Assembly (NCBI GenBank): GCA_904419105.1
Contig: CAJFQR010000043.1
Coordinates: 1 to 10,905, forward strand
Source: Candidatus Avimicrobium faecavium
GTDB lineage: Bacteria > Bacillota > Clostridia > Oscillospirales > Ruminococcaceae
Direction: 5' to 3'
DNA length: 10,905 nucleotides
The notes beneath the pieces were generated by a model. It was not told where the DNA came from and did no database searches. It worked only from the letters and a program-made list of their open reading frames with translations. Of this stretch, positions 1-7,357 are shown piece after piece; positions within the stretch are counted from its first letter, which is position 1, and each line of letters starts with the position of its first letter. Made by a program: the position numbers and the translations under genes.

Positions 1-1368
1 GAGATCCTCCACGGTATCCACCAGGGCGTCAAGAGCGGCTCCATCGCACCGGTGTTCTGCGGTTCGGCGGTGACGATGGACGGCATCGATATGCTGCTCG
101 ATGCGATGGTGGACCACCTGCCCAGCGCCTATGAGAGCGCCGGTCTGGTGGCCGAGGATGAAAACGGCGAGCCGGTGGAGGTGCCCTGCACCGACGAGGC
201 TCCCACTGCGGTGCTCGTCTTCAAGACGGTGGCGGACCCGTTCGTCGGCAAGCTGAGCTATGTCAAGGTGGTCTCCGGCAAGGTCACCGCCGACAGCTCG
301 CTGTATAATATGCGCACCGGTGCTATCGAGCGCCAGGGCAAGCTGCTGCACACCCGCGGCAAGAAGCAGGAGGAGACCACCATCATCTCCGCCGGCGACA
401 TCGGCGCCATCACCAAGCTCCCGGAGGCGGTCACCGGCGATACCCTCTGCGATCCGGAGCACAAGCTCACCTTCCCGGCACTGGACTTCCCGAAGCCGAC
501 GCTGTCGATGGCTGTGGTGGCCAAGAACAAGGCAGATGAGGGCAAGGTGGCCCAGAGCCTGCTGCGGCTGATGGAGGAGGACCCGACCATCCGTCTCGAA
601 CAGAACAAGGAGACCAAGCAGCAGGTGCTCACCGGCCTGGGCGACCAGCAGCTCGAGGTCATCGTCTCCAAGCTGCAGAACAAGTTCGGCGTCGAGATCC
701 AGCTGGAAAAGGCCAAGGTCCCCTACCGGGAGACCATCCAGAAGAAGGTCAAGGTCCAGGGCCGGCACAAGAAGCAGTCCGGCGGCCACGGCCAGTTCGG
801 CGATGTGTGGATCGAGTTTGAGCCCTGCGACAGCGATACGCTGGTCTTTGAGGAGAATGTCTTCGGCGGCGCCGTGCCCAAGAACTACTTCCCGGCGGTG
901 GAAAAGGGCCTCCAGGAGGCGGTGCAGAAGGGCGTGCTGGCCGGTTACCCGGTGGTGGGCCTCAAGGCCACGCTGGTGGACGGCAGCTACCACCCGGTGG
1001 ACTCCTCCGAGATGGCCTTCAAGACGGCGGCCCAGCTGGCCTATAAGGCGGCGATGCCCCAGGCAAGCCCCGCCATCCTCGAACCCATCGGCAACCTGAA
1101 GGTCACCGTGCCGGACAGCTACACCGGCGACATCATGGGCGAGCTCAACAAGCGCCGCGGCCGTGTGCTGGGCATGGAGCCCGCCGGCAAGGGGCTGACC
1201 ACCATCGAAAGCGATGTGCCGATGAGCGAGATGGGGGACTTTACCACCGTGCTGCGCTCGGTTACCCAGGGCAGAGGCTCCTTCACGCTGGAGTTTGCCC
1301 GCTATGAGCTGCTGCCCAAGCAGCTGGAGGCCAAGGTCATCGCCGAATCCGGCAGCCAGGCCGAATGA
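1..1368 (+). CDS. fusA: Elongation factor G family GTPase (EF-G-2-like), 3' part
   Basis: The frame is open from the first base, so the N-terminal part (most of the GTPase domain) lies outside the window; 455 residues are visible. The start is the end of the G domain (PVFCGSA, then the GIDMLLDAMVDHLPS helix). It is followed by the beta-barrel domain II, domain III (GLGDQQLEV), domain IV (KKQSGGHGQFGDVWIEFEP; DGSYHPVDSSEMAFK) and domain V (ILEPIGNLKVTVPDSYTGDIMGELNKRRG). This domain order is that of EF-G, which drives tRNA-mRNA translocation in the cytoplasm. The RHKKQSGGHGQFGDVW form of the domain IV motif resembles the EF-G-2/FusA2 group more than canonical EF-G (usually VRQSGGRGQYGHVW), so this may be a second copy rather than the main factor; that is inference from memory of the families. 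It is convergent with the copper operon and ends 25 bp before a hairpin terminator. Confidence 0.9.
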   Translation, partial: EILHGIHQGVKSGSIAPVFCGSAVTMDGIDMLLDAMVDHLPSAYESAGLVAEDENGEPVEVPCTDEAPTAVLVFKTVADPFVGKLSYVKVVSGKVTADSSLYNMRTGAIERQGKLLHTRGKKQEETTIISAGDIGAITKLPEAVTGDTLCDPEHKLTFPALDFPKPTLSMAVVAKNKADEGKVAQSLLRLMEEDPTIRLEQNKETKQQVLTGLGDQQLEVIVSKLQNKFGVEIQLEKAKVPYRETIQKKVKVQGRHKKQSGGHGQFGDVWIEFEPCDSDTLVFEENVFGGAVPKNYFPAVEKGLQEAVQKGVLAGYPVVGLKATLVDGSYHPVDSSEMAFKTAAQLAYKAAMPQASPAILEPIGNLKVTVPDSYTGDIMGELNKRRGRVLGMEPAGKGLTTIESDVPMSEMGDFTTVLRSVTQGRGSFTLEFARYELLPKQLEAKVIAESGSQAE

Positions 1369-1393
1369 TACAGACAGATCCTCCCAGGATAGC

Positions 1394-1435
1394 AAAAGGC
1401 CCGGGCCTTCCAAGTGGAAAGGCTCGGGCCTTTTT
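1394..1435. terminator. Bidirectional Rho-independent terminator between fusA and csoR
   Basis: AAAAGGCCCGGGCCTTCC (1394-1411) pairs with GGAAAGGCTCGGGCCTTTTT (1416-1435) around a short AAGT loop, with one bulge or mismatch. A T-run follows on the plus strand, and the A-run at 1394-1397 gives a T-run on the minus strand. It lies between two convergent genes and can serve both. Confidence 0.85.
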
Positions 1436-1459
1436 GCGCCGGGTTCCGGATCGGACCGG

Positions 1460-1732
1460 TCACCGGCTCATCTTATCCAGCACCGCCATGACCTCGTCCA
1501 GTTTGGCGTCCGCATCGGTCTCGGAGCCGCTCTCCAGCGAGTCCCTGACGCAGCCGGCCAGATGGGCACGGATGATCTCCTTGTTGACCTTGCTCAGGAT
1601 CGAGATGGTGGCCAGCACCTGGTTGGAGATGTCGATGCAGTAGCGGTCTTCCTCCACCATCTTGAGGATGCCGTCCAGCTGGCCCCGGGCGGTCTTGAGC
1701 AGCGGGACCACCTTCTCCTTGTCCGCCTTCAT
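1460..1732 (-). CDS. csoR: CsoR-family copper-sensing transcriptional repressor
   Basis: A 90-residue, all-helical CsoR/RcnR (DUF156) protein. The family core is visible: ARGQLDGILKMVEEDRYCIDI, then AHLAGC. Cys32, His57 and Cys61 have the same spacing (25 and 4 residues) as the Cu(I) ligands Cys36-His61-Cys65 of Mycobacterium tuberculosis CsoR, so a copper sensor is favoured over the nickel/cobalt RcnR or the sulfur-sensing CstR types. Members bind GC-tract operators as tetramers without an HTH and leave DNA when Cu(I) binds. The ATG at 1732 follows TGAGGCAGCGGC, whose GAGG can act as ribosome binding site and overlaps the copA/copZ stop codon, 9 nt upstream. This indicates translation coupled to the copper pump and autoregulation through the operon promoter. 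Confidence 0.9.
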   Translation of the reverse strand: MKADKEKVVPLLKTARGQLDGILKMVEEDRYCIDISNQVLATISILSKVNKEIIRAHLAGCVRDSLESGSETDADAKLDEVMAVLDKMSR

Positions 1733-1741
1733 GCCGCTGCC

Positions 1742-1948
1742 TCAGTCGATGGCGGTGACGGTGTAGCCGGCGTCGGCTACCGCCTTTTTGAGGGCCTCGT
1801 CCGGGACCTCTCCGCTCAGGGTGACGGTGGCGCACTTGTTCTCCAGGTCCACCTTGGCCTCGACCCCTTCCAGGGCGTTGAGGGCCTTTTCCACATGGCT
1901 GGCGCAGTGGCCGCACATCATGCCGTCGATGGTCAGTTTCTTTGTCAT
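1742..1948 (-). CDS. copZ: CopZ-like copper chaperone, internal in-frame start inside copA
   Basis: The last 68 codons of the copA frame form a complete stand-alone CopZ: MTKKLTIDGMMCGHC at the start, a beta-alpha-beta-beta-alpha-beta pattern, and a natural end (AGYTVTAID). Length matches free CopZ proteins (about 69 residues). The metal motif MCGHC supplies two cysteines and a histidine for Cu(I). An AAAGGAG Shine-Dalgarno sits 8 nt before the ATG, as for an independent gene, yet no stop separates it from copA upstream, so ribosomes may make it both as the C-terminal domain of CopA and as a free chaperone. Its sequence differs clearly from HMA 2 and 3, so it is not part of that duplication. 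Which forms are made cannot be decided from sequence. The alternative is a former copZ gene captured by loss of the copA stop, with the start now unused. Confidence 0.7.
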   Translation of the reverse strand: MTKKLTIDGMMCGHCASHVEKALNALEGVEAKVDLENKCATVTLSGEVPDEALKKAVADAGYTVTAID

Positions 1949-4828
1949 AGTGCATTCTCCTTTGCAGTCGGTTTGTCTGGTTTCGGTGTTATCTATTGTA
2001 TCAGAGATCGATACCGGTGTATAGTCCGCCTGCCGGACGGCGTCCATCAGAATCTCGTCCGGGACCTCCCGGGTGAGGGTGAGGGCGGCGGTGGCGCTCT
2101 CCAGGTCCACCTTGGCGGTGACGCCGTCGATGGCATTCAGCGCCTTCTCCACCCGGGCGACGCAGTGGGGACAGGTCATGCCGTCCACCCGCATCGTCTT
2201 GCGCACAGGGGCCTTTTCGGCGGTCTCGATGGATACCGGTGTATAGTCCGCCTGCCGGACGGCGTCCATCAACACCTCGTCCGGGACCTCCCGGGTGAGG
2301 GTGAGGGCGGCGGTGGCGCTCGCCAGGTCCACCGTGGCGGTGACGCCGTCGATGGCGTTCAGCGCCTTCTCCACCCGGGCGACGCAGTGAGGGCAGGTCA
2401 TGCCGTCCACCCGCATCGTCTTGCGCACAGGGGCCTTTTCGGCGGCTTCCTCGGCCGCTGCCGAAAGGACCATCGGTCCCCGGGCGGTCTCGGTGACCTC
2501 CCGGACCACCGGTCGGGCGGAGGCCGGCGCCTCCGGTGCGGCGATGGAGGGCTTAAAGAGCTTCAGGCGCAGCGCATTGGTGACGACGCTCACCGAGCTG
2601 AAGCTCATCGCCGCCGCGGCGAACATCGGGTTGAGCTTGAGGCCGAAGGGGATGAACAGCACGCCGGCGGCCAGCGGGATGCCGATGGAGTTGTAGAAGA
2701 AGGCCCAGAACAGGTTCTGCTTGATGTTGCGGATCACCGCCTTGGACAGCTCGATGGCGGTGACCACATCGAGCAGGTCGCTCTTCATCAGCACGATGTC
2801 GGCGCTCTCGATGGCCACATCGGTGCCGGCGCCGATGGCGATGCCCACGTCGGCCCGGGCCAGTGCCGGGGCGTCGTTGACGCCGTCGCCGACCATCGCC
2901 ACCTTGTGGCCCGCCTCCTGGAGCTTGCGCACCTCCTGCTCCTTATCCTGGGGCAGCACCTCGGCCACCACCCGGGTGATGCCCATCTGCCGCTGGATGG
3001 CGGCGGCGGTCTTTTTGTTGTCGCCGGTGAGCATCACCACATCGATGCCCAGCTTTTTCAGCTCGGCGATGGCCGTCTGGCTGGTGGGCTTGACCACATC
3101 GGCCACGGCGATGATGCCCAGCACCTCGGCGGTGCCGCCGCTCTCCCGCACGAAGAAGAGGGGCGTTTTGCCCTCATCGGCCAGCCGGTCGGCGTCCGCC
3201 TCGAGAGGGGCGGGGTCGATGCCCAGTGCCTCGAGCATCTTGCGGTTGCCGGCATAGAGGGTGCCGCCCTCCACGGCGGCGGAGACCCCCTGCCCGGCTG
3301 CGGCGGCAAAGTCCCTGGCCTCGGCGAAGGGGATCCCCTTTTCCGCGGCGTACTGGACGATGGCCTCGGCCAGCGGGTGCTCCGAACGGGACTCAACACC
3401 GGCGGCCAGCGAGAGCAGCTCCCCGGCGCCGGTGGGGCCGAAGGTGATTACATCGGTCACCTGGGGCTTGCCTTCGGTGACGGTGCCGGTCTTATCGAGG
3501 ATGACCGTGTCCACCAGATGGGCGGTCTCCAGCGCTTCGGCGCTCTTGATGAGGATGCCGTTCTCCGCACCCTTGCCGGTGCCGACCATGATGGCCACTG
3601 GGGTGGCCAGGCCGAGGGCGCAGGGGCAGGAGATGACCAGCACCGAGATGCCGATGGACAGCGCGAAGTCGAACTCGGCGCCGAGCAGCAGCCAGACCAC
3701 AGTGGCCAGTGCGGCAATGGTCATCACCGCCGGCACGAAGATGGACGCCACCTTGTCCGCCAGCTTGGCGATGGGCGCCTTGGAGGCGGAGGCATCCTCC
3801 ACCAGCCGGATGATCTGGGAGAGGGTGGTGTCGTCCCCGACCCGGGTGGCGCGGAACTTGAGGTAGCCGTTCTTGTTGACGGTGGCGGCGATGACCCGGT
3901 CGTCCACCGTCTTTTCCACCGGGATGCTCTCACCGGTCAGGGCGGATTCGTCCACCGAGGAGCTGCCCTCGATGACCACGCCGTCCACGGGGATGCTCTG
4001 GCCGGGCCGGATGATGACGATGTCCCCCGGCAGCACCTCCTCCACCGGGACCTCCAGTTCGACGCCGCTGCGCTCGACCACGGCGGTCTTGGGCGCCAGG
4101 TCCATCAGCTTGGTGATGGCCTCGCTGGTCTTGGACTTGGAGCGGGCCTCGAGCCATTTGCCGAAGGTGATCAGCGTCAGGATGGTGGCAGCGCCCTCAA
4201 AGTAGAGGTCGTGGGCGTAGCCGTGCAGCGCCTCCTGGTCCCCGGCCACGAAGGCGAAGGAGATCTGGTAGATCACATAGATGCCGTAGACCAGTGCCGC
4301 CGAGGACCCCACCGCGATCAGCGAGTCCATATTCGGCGAGCGGTGCCACAGGCTCTTGAAACCGGTGAAGAAGTAGTTGCGGTTGAGATAGAGGATCGGC
4401 AGCGTCAGCAAAAACTGGGTGAAGGCGAAGGCCAGCGGGTTGTGCATGCCGTCCATCCACTGGGGTACCGGCAACCCCGCCATGCTCCCCATCGAGATGT
4501 AGAACAGCGGGATGAGGAAGATCAGCGAGTGGAGGAACTGCTTTCTCTTGTGCTCGGCCTCCTGCAGGGTCAGGTTGGCCGGCGGCTCCTGCCGGGGGGC
4601 CCGGCCCTTTGCGGCGGCAGCCGCCGGGGTGGCCCCGTAGCCGGCGTTTTCCACCACCCGGGAGATGTCGCTCTCGGTCAGCACCGCCTCGTCGTAGTCC
4701 ACCACCATGTTGTTGGCCAGCAGGTTCACATTGACCGCGCGCACGCCCTCGGTCTTGGAGAGGGCCTTTTCAATGTGGGAGGAGCAGGCCGCGCAGGTCA
4801 TGCCCGTCACATTGAACCGTTCTTTCAT
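1742..4828 (-). CDS. copA: Cu(I)-exporting P1B-type ATPase fused to two extra HMA domains and a CopZ-like domain
   Basis: A 1028-residue copper-transporting P-type ATPase. In order: N-terminal HMA domain (GMTCAAC, Cys12 and Cys15); about eight membrane segments (roughly 98-118, 131-148, 168-193, 208-224, 360-384, 388-412, 700-727, 733-757); actuator TGES (298-301); the membrane metal motif CPC (401-403); phosphorylation DKTGT (Asp445); nucleotide-domain HP (484-485); TGDN (601-604); GDGVND (647-652). YN in TM7 (712-713) and MSFSS in TM8 (741-745) fit the P1B-1 Cu+ subgroup. A usual CopA stops near residue 760. Here an Ala/Glu/Pro linker leads to HMA 2 (about 803-867) and HMA 3 (about 877-941), 74-residue units differing at only three positions, then an 18-residue linker and a complete CopZ-like domain (961-1028, MCGHC). 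The ATG at 4828 has GAGGTGAG five bases upstream. It exports cytosolic Cu(I) across the membrane and heads the cop operon. Confidence 0.95.
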   Translation of the reverse strand: MKERFNVTGMTCAACSSHIEKALSKTEGVRAVNVNLLANNMVVDYDEAVLTESDISRVVENAGYGATPAAAAAKGRAPRQEPPANLTLQEAEHKRKQFLHSLIFLIPLFYISMGSMAGLPVPQWMDGMHNPLAFAFTQFLLTLPILYLNRNYFFTGFKSLWHRSPNMDSLIAVGSSAALVYGIYVIYQISFAFVAGDQEALHGYAHDLYFEGAATILTLITFGKWLEARSKSKTSEAITKLMDLAPKTAVVERSGVELEVPVEEVLPGDIVIIRPGQSIPVDGVVIEGSSSVDESALTGESIPVEKTVDDRVIAATVNKNGYLKFRATRVGDDTTLSQIIRLVEDASASKAPIAKLADKVASIFVPAVMTIAALATVVWLLLGAEFDFALSIGISVLVISCPCALGLATPVAIMVGTGKGAENGILIKSAEALETAHLVDTVILDKTGTVTEGKPQVTDVITFGPTGAGELLSLAAGVESRSEHPLAEAIVQYAAEKGIPFAEARDFAAAAGQGVSAAVEGGTLYAGNRKMLEALGIDPAPLEADADRLADEGKTPLFFVRESGGTAEVLGIIAVADVVKPTSQTAIAELKKLGIDVVMLTGDNKKTAAAIQRQMGITRVVAEVLPQDKEQEVRKLQEAGHKVAMVGDGVNDAPALARADVGIAIGAGTDVAIESADIVLMKSDLLDVVTAIELSKAVIRNIKQNLFWAFFYNSIGIPLAAGVLFIPFGLKLNPMFAAAAMSFSSVSVVTNALRLKLFKPSIAAPEAPASARPVVREVTETARGPMVLSAAAEEAAEKAPVRKTMRVDGMTCPHCVARVEKALNAIDGVTATVDLASATAALTLTREVPDEVLMDAVRQADYTPVSIETAEKAPVRKTMRVDGMTCPHCVARVEKALNAIDGVTAKVDLESATAALTLTREVPDEILMDAVRQADYTPVSISDTIDNTETRQTDCKGECTMTKKLTIDGMMCGHCASHVEKALNALEGVEAKVDLENKCATVTLSGEVPDEALKKAVADAGYTVTAID
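1957..1963 (-). promoter_or_regulatory. Ribosome binding site for internal copZ start
   Basis: AAAGGAG on the minus strand with 8 nt to the ATG at 1948. In the copA frame these bases read as Lys-Gly-Glu in the linker CKGECTM. It is at least as strong as the sites in front of copA and csoR, which supports real internal initiation. Confidence 0.75.
1995..2023 (-). promoter_or_regulatory. Possible internal promoter for copZ-csoR
   Basis: On the minus strand an extended -10, TGATACAAT (TG-n-TACAAT, 1995-2003), lies 17 nt downstream of TATACA (2018-2023; four of six matches to TTGACA). It falls in an AT-rich patch within the copA frame, upstream of the internal ribosome binding site. If active, it would make a short copZ-csoR message separate from copA. 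The -35 is weak, so this is only a candidate. Confidence 0.35.
2010..2445. repeat. Tandem duplication of an HMA domain within copA (period 222 bp)
   Basis: Copies at 2010-2223 and 2232-2445 are offset by exactly 222 bp (74 codons) and differ, by my count, at 8 of 214 aligned bases. The protein changes are Thr/Lys, Ala/Glu and Val/Ile. The metal motif GMTCPHC is intact in both. Near-identity at the DNA level, including synonymous sites, indicates a recent duplication or gene conversion. Confidence 0.95.
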
Positions 4829-4873
4829 AAAAACTCACCTCGCAGAGAATCGGATCTTACCGTTGGATAAACC

Positions 4874-4893
4874 ACCCCCAGGGGGGAGGGGGT
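4874..4893. promoter_or_regulatory. Candidate CsoR operator in the copA leader
   Basis: A C-tract/G-tract inverted repeat lies between the -10 and the copA ribosome binding site. ACCCCC (4874-4879) pairs with GGGGGT (4888-4893) across 8 bp, and a tighter CCCCC-A-GGGGG (4875-4885) also exists. CsoR-family repressors bind such C/G-tract pseudo-palindromes, and csoR is in the same operon, so autoregulation by copper is likely. The exact register is uncertain. Confidence 0.6.
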
Positions 4894-4903
4894 CTACGCT
4901 ATT

Positions 4904-4931
4904 ATTATACTCACCCGGTACACATTGTCAA
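4904..4931 (-). promoter_or_regulatory. Promoter of the copA-copZ-csoR operon
   Basis: On the minus strand a perfect TTGACA (4926-4931) and a perfect TATAAT (4904-4909) are separated by 16 nt. Transcription would begin near 4897, about 70 nt before the copA ATG, just ahead of the C/G-tract repeat. Such a strong sigma-70-type promoter suits a gene held off by a repressor. Confidence 0.85.
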
Positions 4932-4951
4932 GGGGAAAATGGGATTTCGTC

Positions 4952-4980
4952 TTGCCAAAGGCCGGTGGATATTCTACAAT
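4952..4980 (+). promoter_or_regulatory. Promoter of the DUF3795 gene and possibly the glycolytic genes
   Basis: TTGCCA (4952-4957), a 17-nt spacer and TACAAT (4975-4980) face away from the cop promoter. They lie about 35 bp upstream of the ATG at 5014. No other clear promoter is seen before pgk, so this may drive the whole block to gpmI. Confidence 0.65.
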
Positions 4981-5013
4981 AGAGGTACCAACTACCATTG
5001 AGGAGATGAAGCC

Positions 5014-5325
5014 ATGCTGATTTCCTGCTGCGGCAACCGCTGTGACCGCTGCGAGCAGTATCCGGAGCAGTGCCCCGGCTGTGAGGCCATCGGCGGCCGG
5101 GTGCCGTGGGCCGCTGCGCTGGAGGTGGAGGTCTGCCCCTTTGTGGCCTGTGCCCGGGACACCGGCGTGCCCCACTGCGGGCGCTGCCGGGAGTTTCCCT
5201 GTGAGCTCTACGACCTGACGCTCCCGGAGGACGCCACCCGGGAGGAGAAGGCCGCCTTTGCCCGGAGTCGGGCGGAGAACTTCGGGCGGCTGGACGCAGC
5301 TCTCGCGCAAAAAGGGGACGAATAA
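5014..5325 (+). CDS. Cysteine-rich DUF3795-type protein
   Basis: A 103-residue soluble protein with 11 cysteines in its first 63 residues. They form CGNRCDRC (6-13), CPGC (20-23), CPFVAC (41-46), and HCGRCREFPC (54-63). The pattern, especially the HCGRCxxFPC end, is that of DUF3795 proteins, small likely metal-binding (probably zinc) proteins of unknown function common in anaerobic Firmicutes and Bacteroidetes. The remainder is a charged helical tail (PEDATREEKAAFARSRAENF) with no membrane segment. The ATG follows GAGGAG with an 8-nt spacer. It is divergent from the copper operon, sharing a 185-bp intergenic region, and stands 45 bp before pgk with no terminator between. A metal-related role is suggested only by the cysteines and neighbourhood. 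Confidence 0.8.
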   Translation: MLISCCGNRCDRCEQYPEQCPGCEAIGGRVPWAAALEVEVCPFVACARDTGVPHCGRCREFPCELYDLTLPEDATREEKAAFARSRAENFGRLDAALAQKGDE

Positions 5326-5370
5326 GCCGGCCCTCCCCGCATTGATATTTTGAGAAAGCAGGTGTGTGTT

Positions 5371-6564
5371 ATGCCCCAAATCTATCGAAAAAAGACCGTC
5401 CGTGACATCGACCCCCGCGGCAAGCGGGTGCTGGTGCGCTGCGACTTCAATGTCCCGCTGGACGGCGCGGCCATCACCGATGAAAAGCGCATCGTCGAGG
5501 CGCTGCCCACCATCCGCTATCTGAAGGAGGCCGGCGCCCGGGTGATCCTGTGCAGCCATCTGGGCCGCCCGAAGGGCAAGGCGGACCCGAAGTATTCGCT
5601 GGCCCCGGTGGCGGCGCGGCTGGGTGAACTGCTGGGCTGCCCGGTGCCGCTGGCCGCCGATGTCACCGGGGAGAGCGCCCGCTCGCTGGCGGATTCCCTC
5701 CGGGACGGCGAGGTGATGCTGCTGGAGAATGTGCGCTTCGATCCCCGTGAGGAGAAGAACGACCCCGCCTTCGCCCGGGAGCTGGCGTCCCTCGCCGAGC
5801 TCTATGTCAACGACGCCTTCGGCACCGCCCACCGGGCCCACGCCTCCACCGCCGGCGTGGCCGACTATCTGCCGGCGGTGTGCGGCTTCCTGATCGAGAA
5901 GGAGCTCAGCTTCCTCGGCGGTGCGCTGGAGGAGCCGGCCCGGCCCTTCGCCGCCATCCTCGGCGGCGCCAAGGTCTCGGACAAGATCGGCGTCATCCGC
6001 AGCCTGCTGGCCAAGGTGGACAGCCTGCTCATCGGCGGCGGCATGGCCTATACCTTCATCAAGGCCCAGGGCGGGCAGATCGGCGGCAGCCTCTGCGAGG
6101 AGGATAAGCTCGACCTGGCCCGGGAGCTGCTGGCCGAGGCGGAGGAAAAGGGCGTGCGCCTGCTGCTGCCGGTGGACACCGTCATTGCCGACGCCTTCCG
6201 GGAGGACGCCGCCACCCGGGTGGTCCCCGCCGGGCAGATCCCCGACGGCTGGCAGGGGCTGGACATCGGCCCCGAGACCCGGGCCCTCTTCGCCGCCGAG
6301 GTGAAGCAGGCCGCCACCGTGGTCTGGAACGGCCCGATGGGCGTCTTTGAGATGAAGCCCTTTGCCGCCGGCACCGAGGCGGTGGCAGAGGCCATGGCGG
6401 AAAGCGGCGCTGTGACCATCATCGGCGGCGGCGATTCGGCGGCGGCTGCGGCCCAGATGGGGGTGGCCGACCGCATCCGCCACATCTCCACCGGCGGCGG
6501 CGCGTCGCTGGAGTTCCTCGAGGGCAAGGTGCTGCCCGGCATCGCCTGCCTCGAGGACAAGTGA
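5371..6564 (+). CDS. pgk: Phosphoglycerate kinase
   Basis: A 397-residue cytoplasmic enzyme converting 1,3-bisphosphoglycerate + ADP to 3-phosphoglycerate + ATP, the first ATP-yielding step of glycolysis. Visible: substrate-binding RCDFNVPL (23-30) and SHLGRPKG (62-69), VNDAFGTAHRAHAS, the hinge-side GGAKVSDKIGV, the nucleotide-site NGPMGVFE (320-327), GGGDSAA (352-358), and the terminal HISTGGGASLEFLEGK. Length is standard. The ATG at 5371 is chosen over a TTG at 5350 because it gives the usual N-terminus and has AAGCAGGTG (one mismatch to AAGGAGGTG) at a proper distance. tpiA begins 14 bp after the stop. Confidence 0.97.
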   Translation: MPQIYRKKTVRDIDPRGKRVLVRCDFNVPLDGAAITDEKRIVEALPTIRYLKEAGARVILCSHLGRPKGKADPKYSLAPVAARLGELLGCPVPLAADVTGESARSLADSLRDGEVMLLENVRFDPREEKNDPAFARELASLAELYVNDAFGTAHRAHASTAGVADYLPAVCGFLIEKELSFLGGALEEPARPFAAILGGAKVSDKIGVIRSLLAKVDSLLIGGGMAYTFIKAQGGQIGGSLCEEDKLDLARELLAEAEEKGVRLLLPVDTVIADAFREDAATRVVPAGQIPDGWQGLDIGPETRALFAAEVKQAATVVWNGPMGVFEMKPFAAGTEAVAEAMAESGAVTIIGGGDSAAAAAQMGVADRIRHISTGGGASLEFLEGKVLPGIACLEDK

Positions 6565-6578
6565 AAGGGGGCGCCATT

Positions 6579-7357
6579 GTGGACAGGAGCCGCAGAACGC
6601 CGGTGATTGCCGGCAACTGGAAGATGAACCTCGGCCCCGCCGCCTGCCGGGCGCTGCTGGAGGAGCTGCTGGCAGAGCTCCCGGCGGACCCGGGGTGCGA
6701 GGTGCTGGTCTGCCCGCCCTATCTGGACCTGCCGCTGGCGGCGGAGCTGCTGGTCGGCAGCCCAGTGGCTCTCGGCGCGCAGAACTGCCACTGGGAGAAC
6801 GCCGGCGCCTACACCGGGGAGATCGCCCCGGCCATGCTCCGGGAGGCCGGCTGCCGGGCGGTGATCGTCGGCCACTCGGAGCGCCGGCAGTACTTCGGCG
6901 AGACCGATGAGACCGCCGGCCGCCGTCTGGCCGCCGCCGTGGAGGAGGGCCTTACCGGGATCCTCTGCGTCGGGGAGAGCCTCGCCGACCGGGAGGCCGG
7001 GGAGGAGCTGGCCGTCTGTGCCCGGCAGCTGGCCGGAGGACTTTCCGGTATCGATGCCGCCGGGCTCTCCCGGGTGATCCTGGCCTATGAACCGGTGTGG
7101 GCTATCGGCACCGGCCGCACTGCCACCGCTGAGGAGGCCGGCCGTGTCTGCCGGGCGCTGCGGCGGATGGCGGCCGAGCGCTATGGGGAGGAGGCCGCCG
7201 CCGGCCTGCGGATCCTCTACGGCGGCTCGATGAACGAGAAGAACGCCCGGGAGCTGCTGGCCCAGCCGGACATCGACGGCGGGCTCATCGGCGGGGCGGC
7301 GCTCGCTGCCGGGCGCTTCTGCGGCATCATCGCCGCCTGCGGAGAGGAGGGTGTCCT

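Noticed and set aside
2010..2445. CRISPR-like or intergenic repeat
   Set aside because: Only two units with a 222-bp period, wholly coding and keeping the HMA fold; this is a domain duplication.
1295..4870. Very long open frame on the plus strand across the copper operon (1191 codons)
   Set aside because: It is antisense to copA, and its translation is a low-complexity His/Gly/Asp/Arg-rich product without domains, as expected when GC-rich codons are read on the opposite strand. The minus strand has complete recognisable proteins with ribosome binding sites.
4946..4963. Overlap of the two divergent promoters as a shared switch
   Set aside because: The -35 elements (4926-4931 and 4952-4957) are about 20 bp apart and do not overlap, and the candidate CsoR site is on the copA side only, so co-regulation is not supported by the layout.
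5350..5370. Upstream TTG start for pgk
   Set aside because: It would add seven non-conserved residues and has no proper Shine-Dalgarno, while the ATG at 5371 gives the normal N-terminus.
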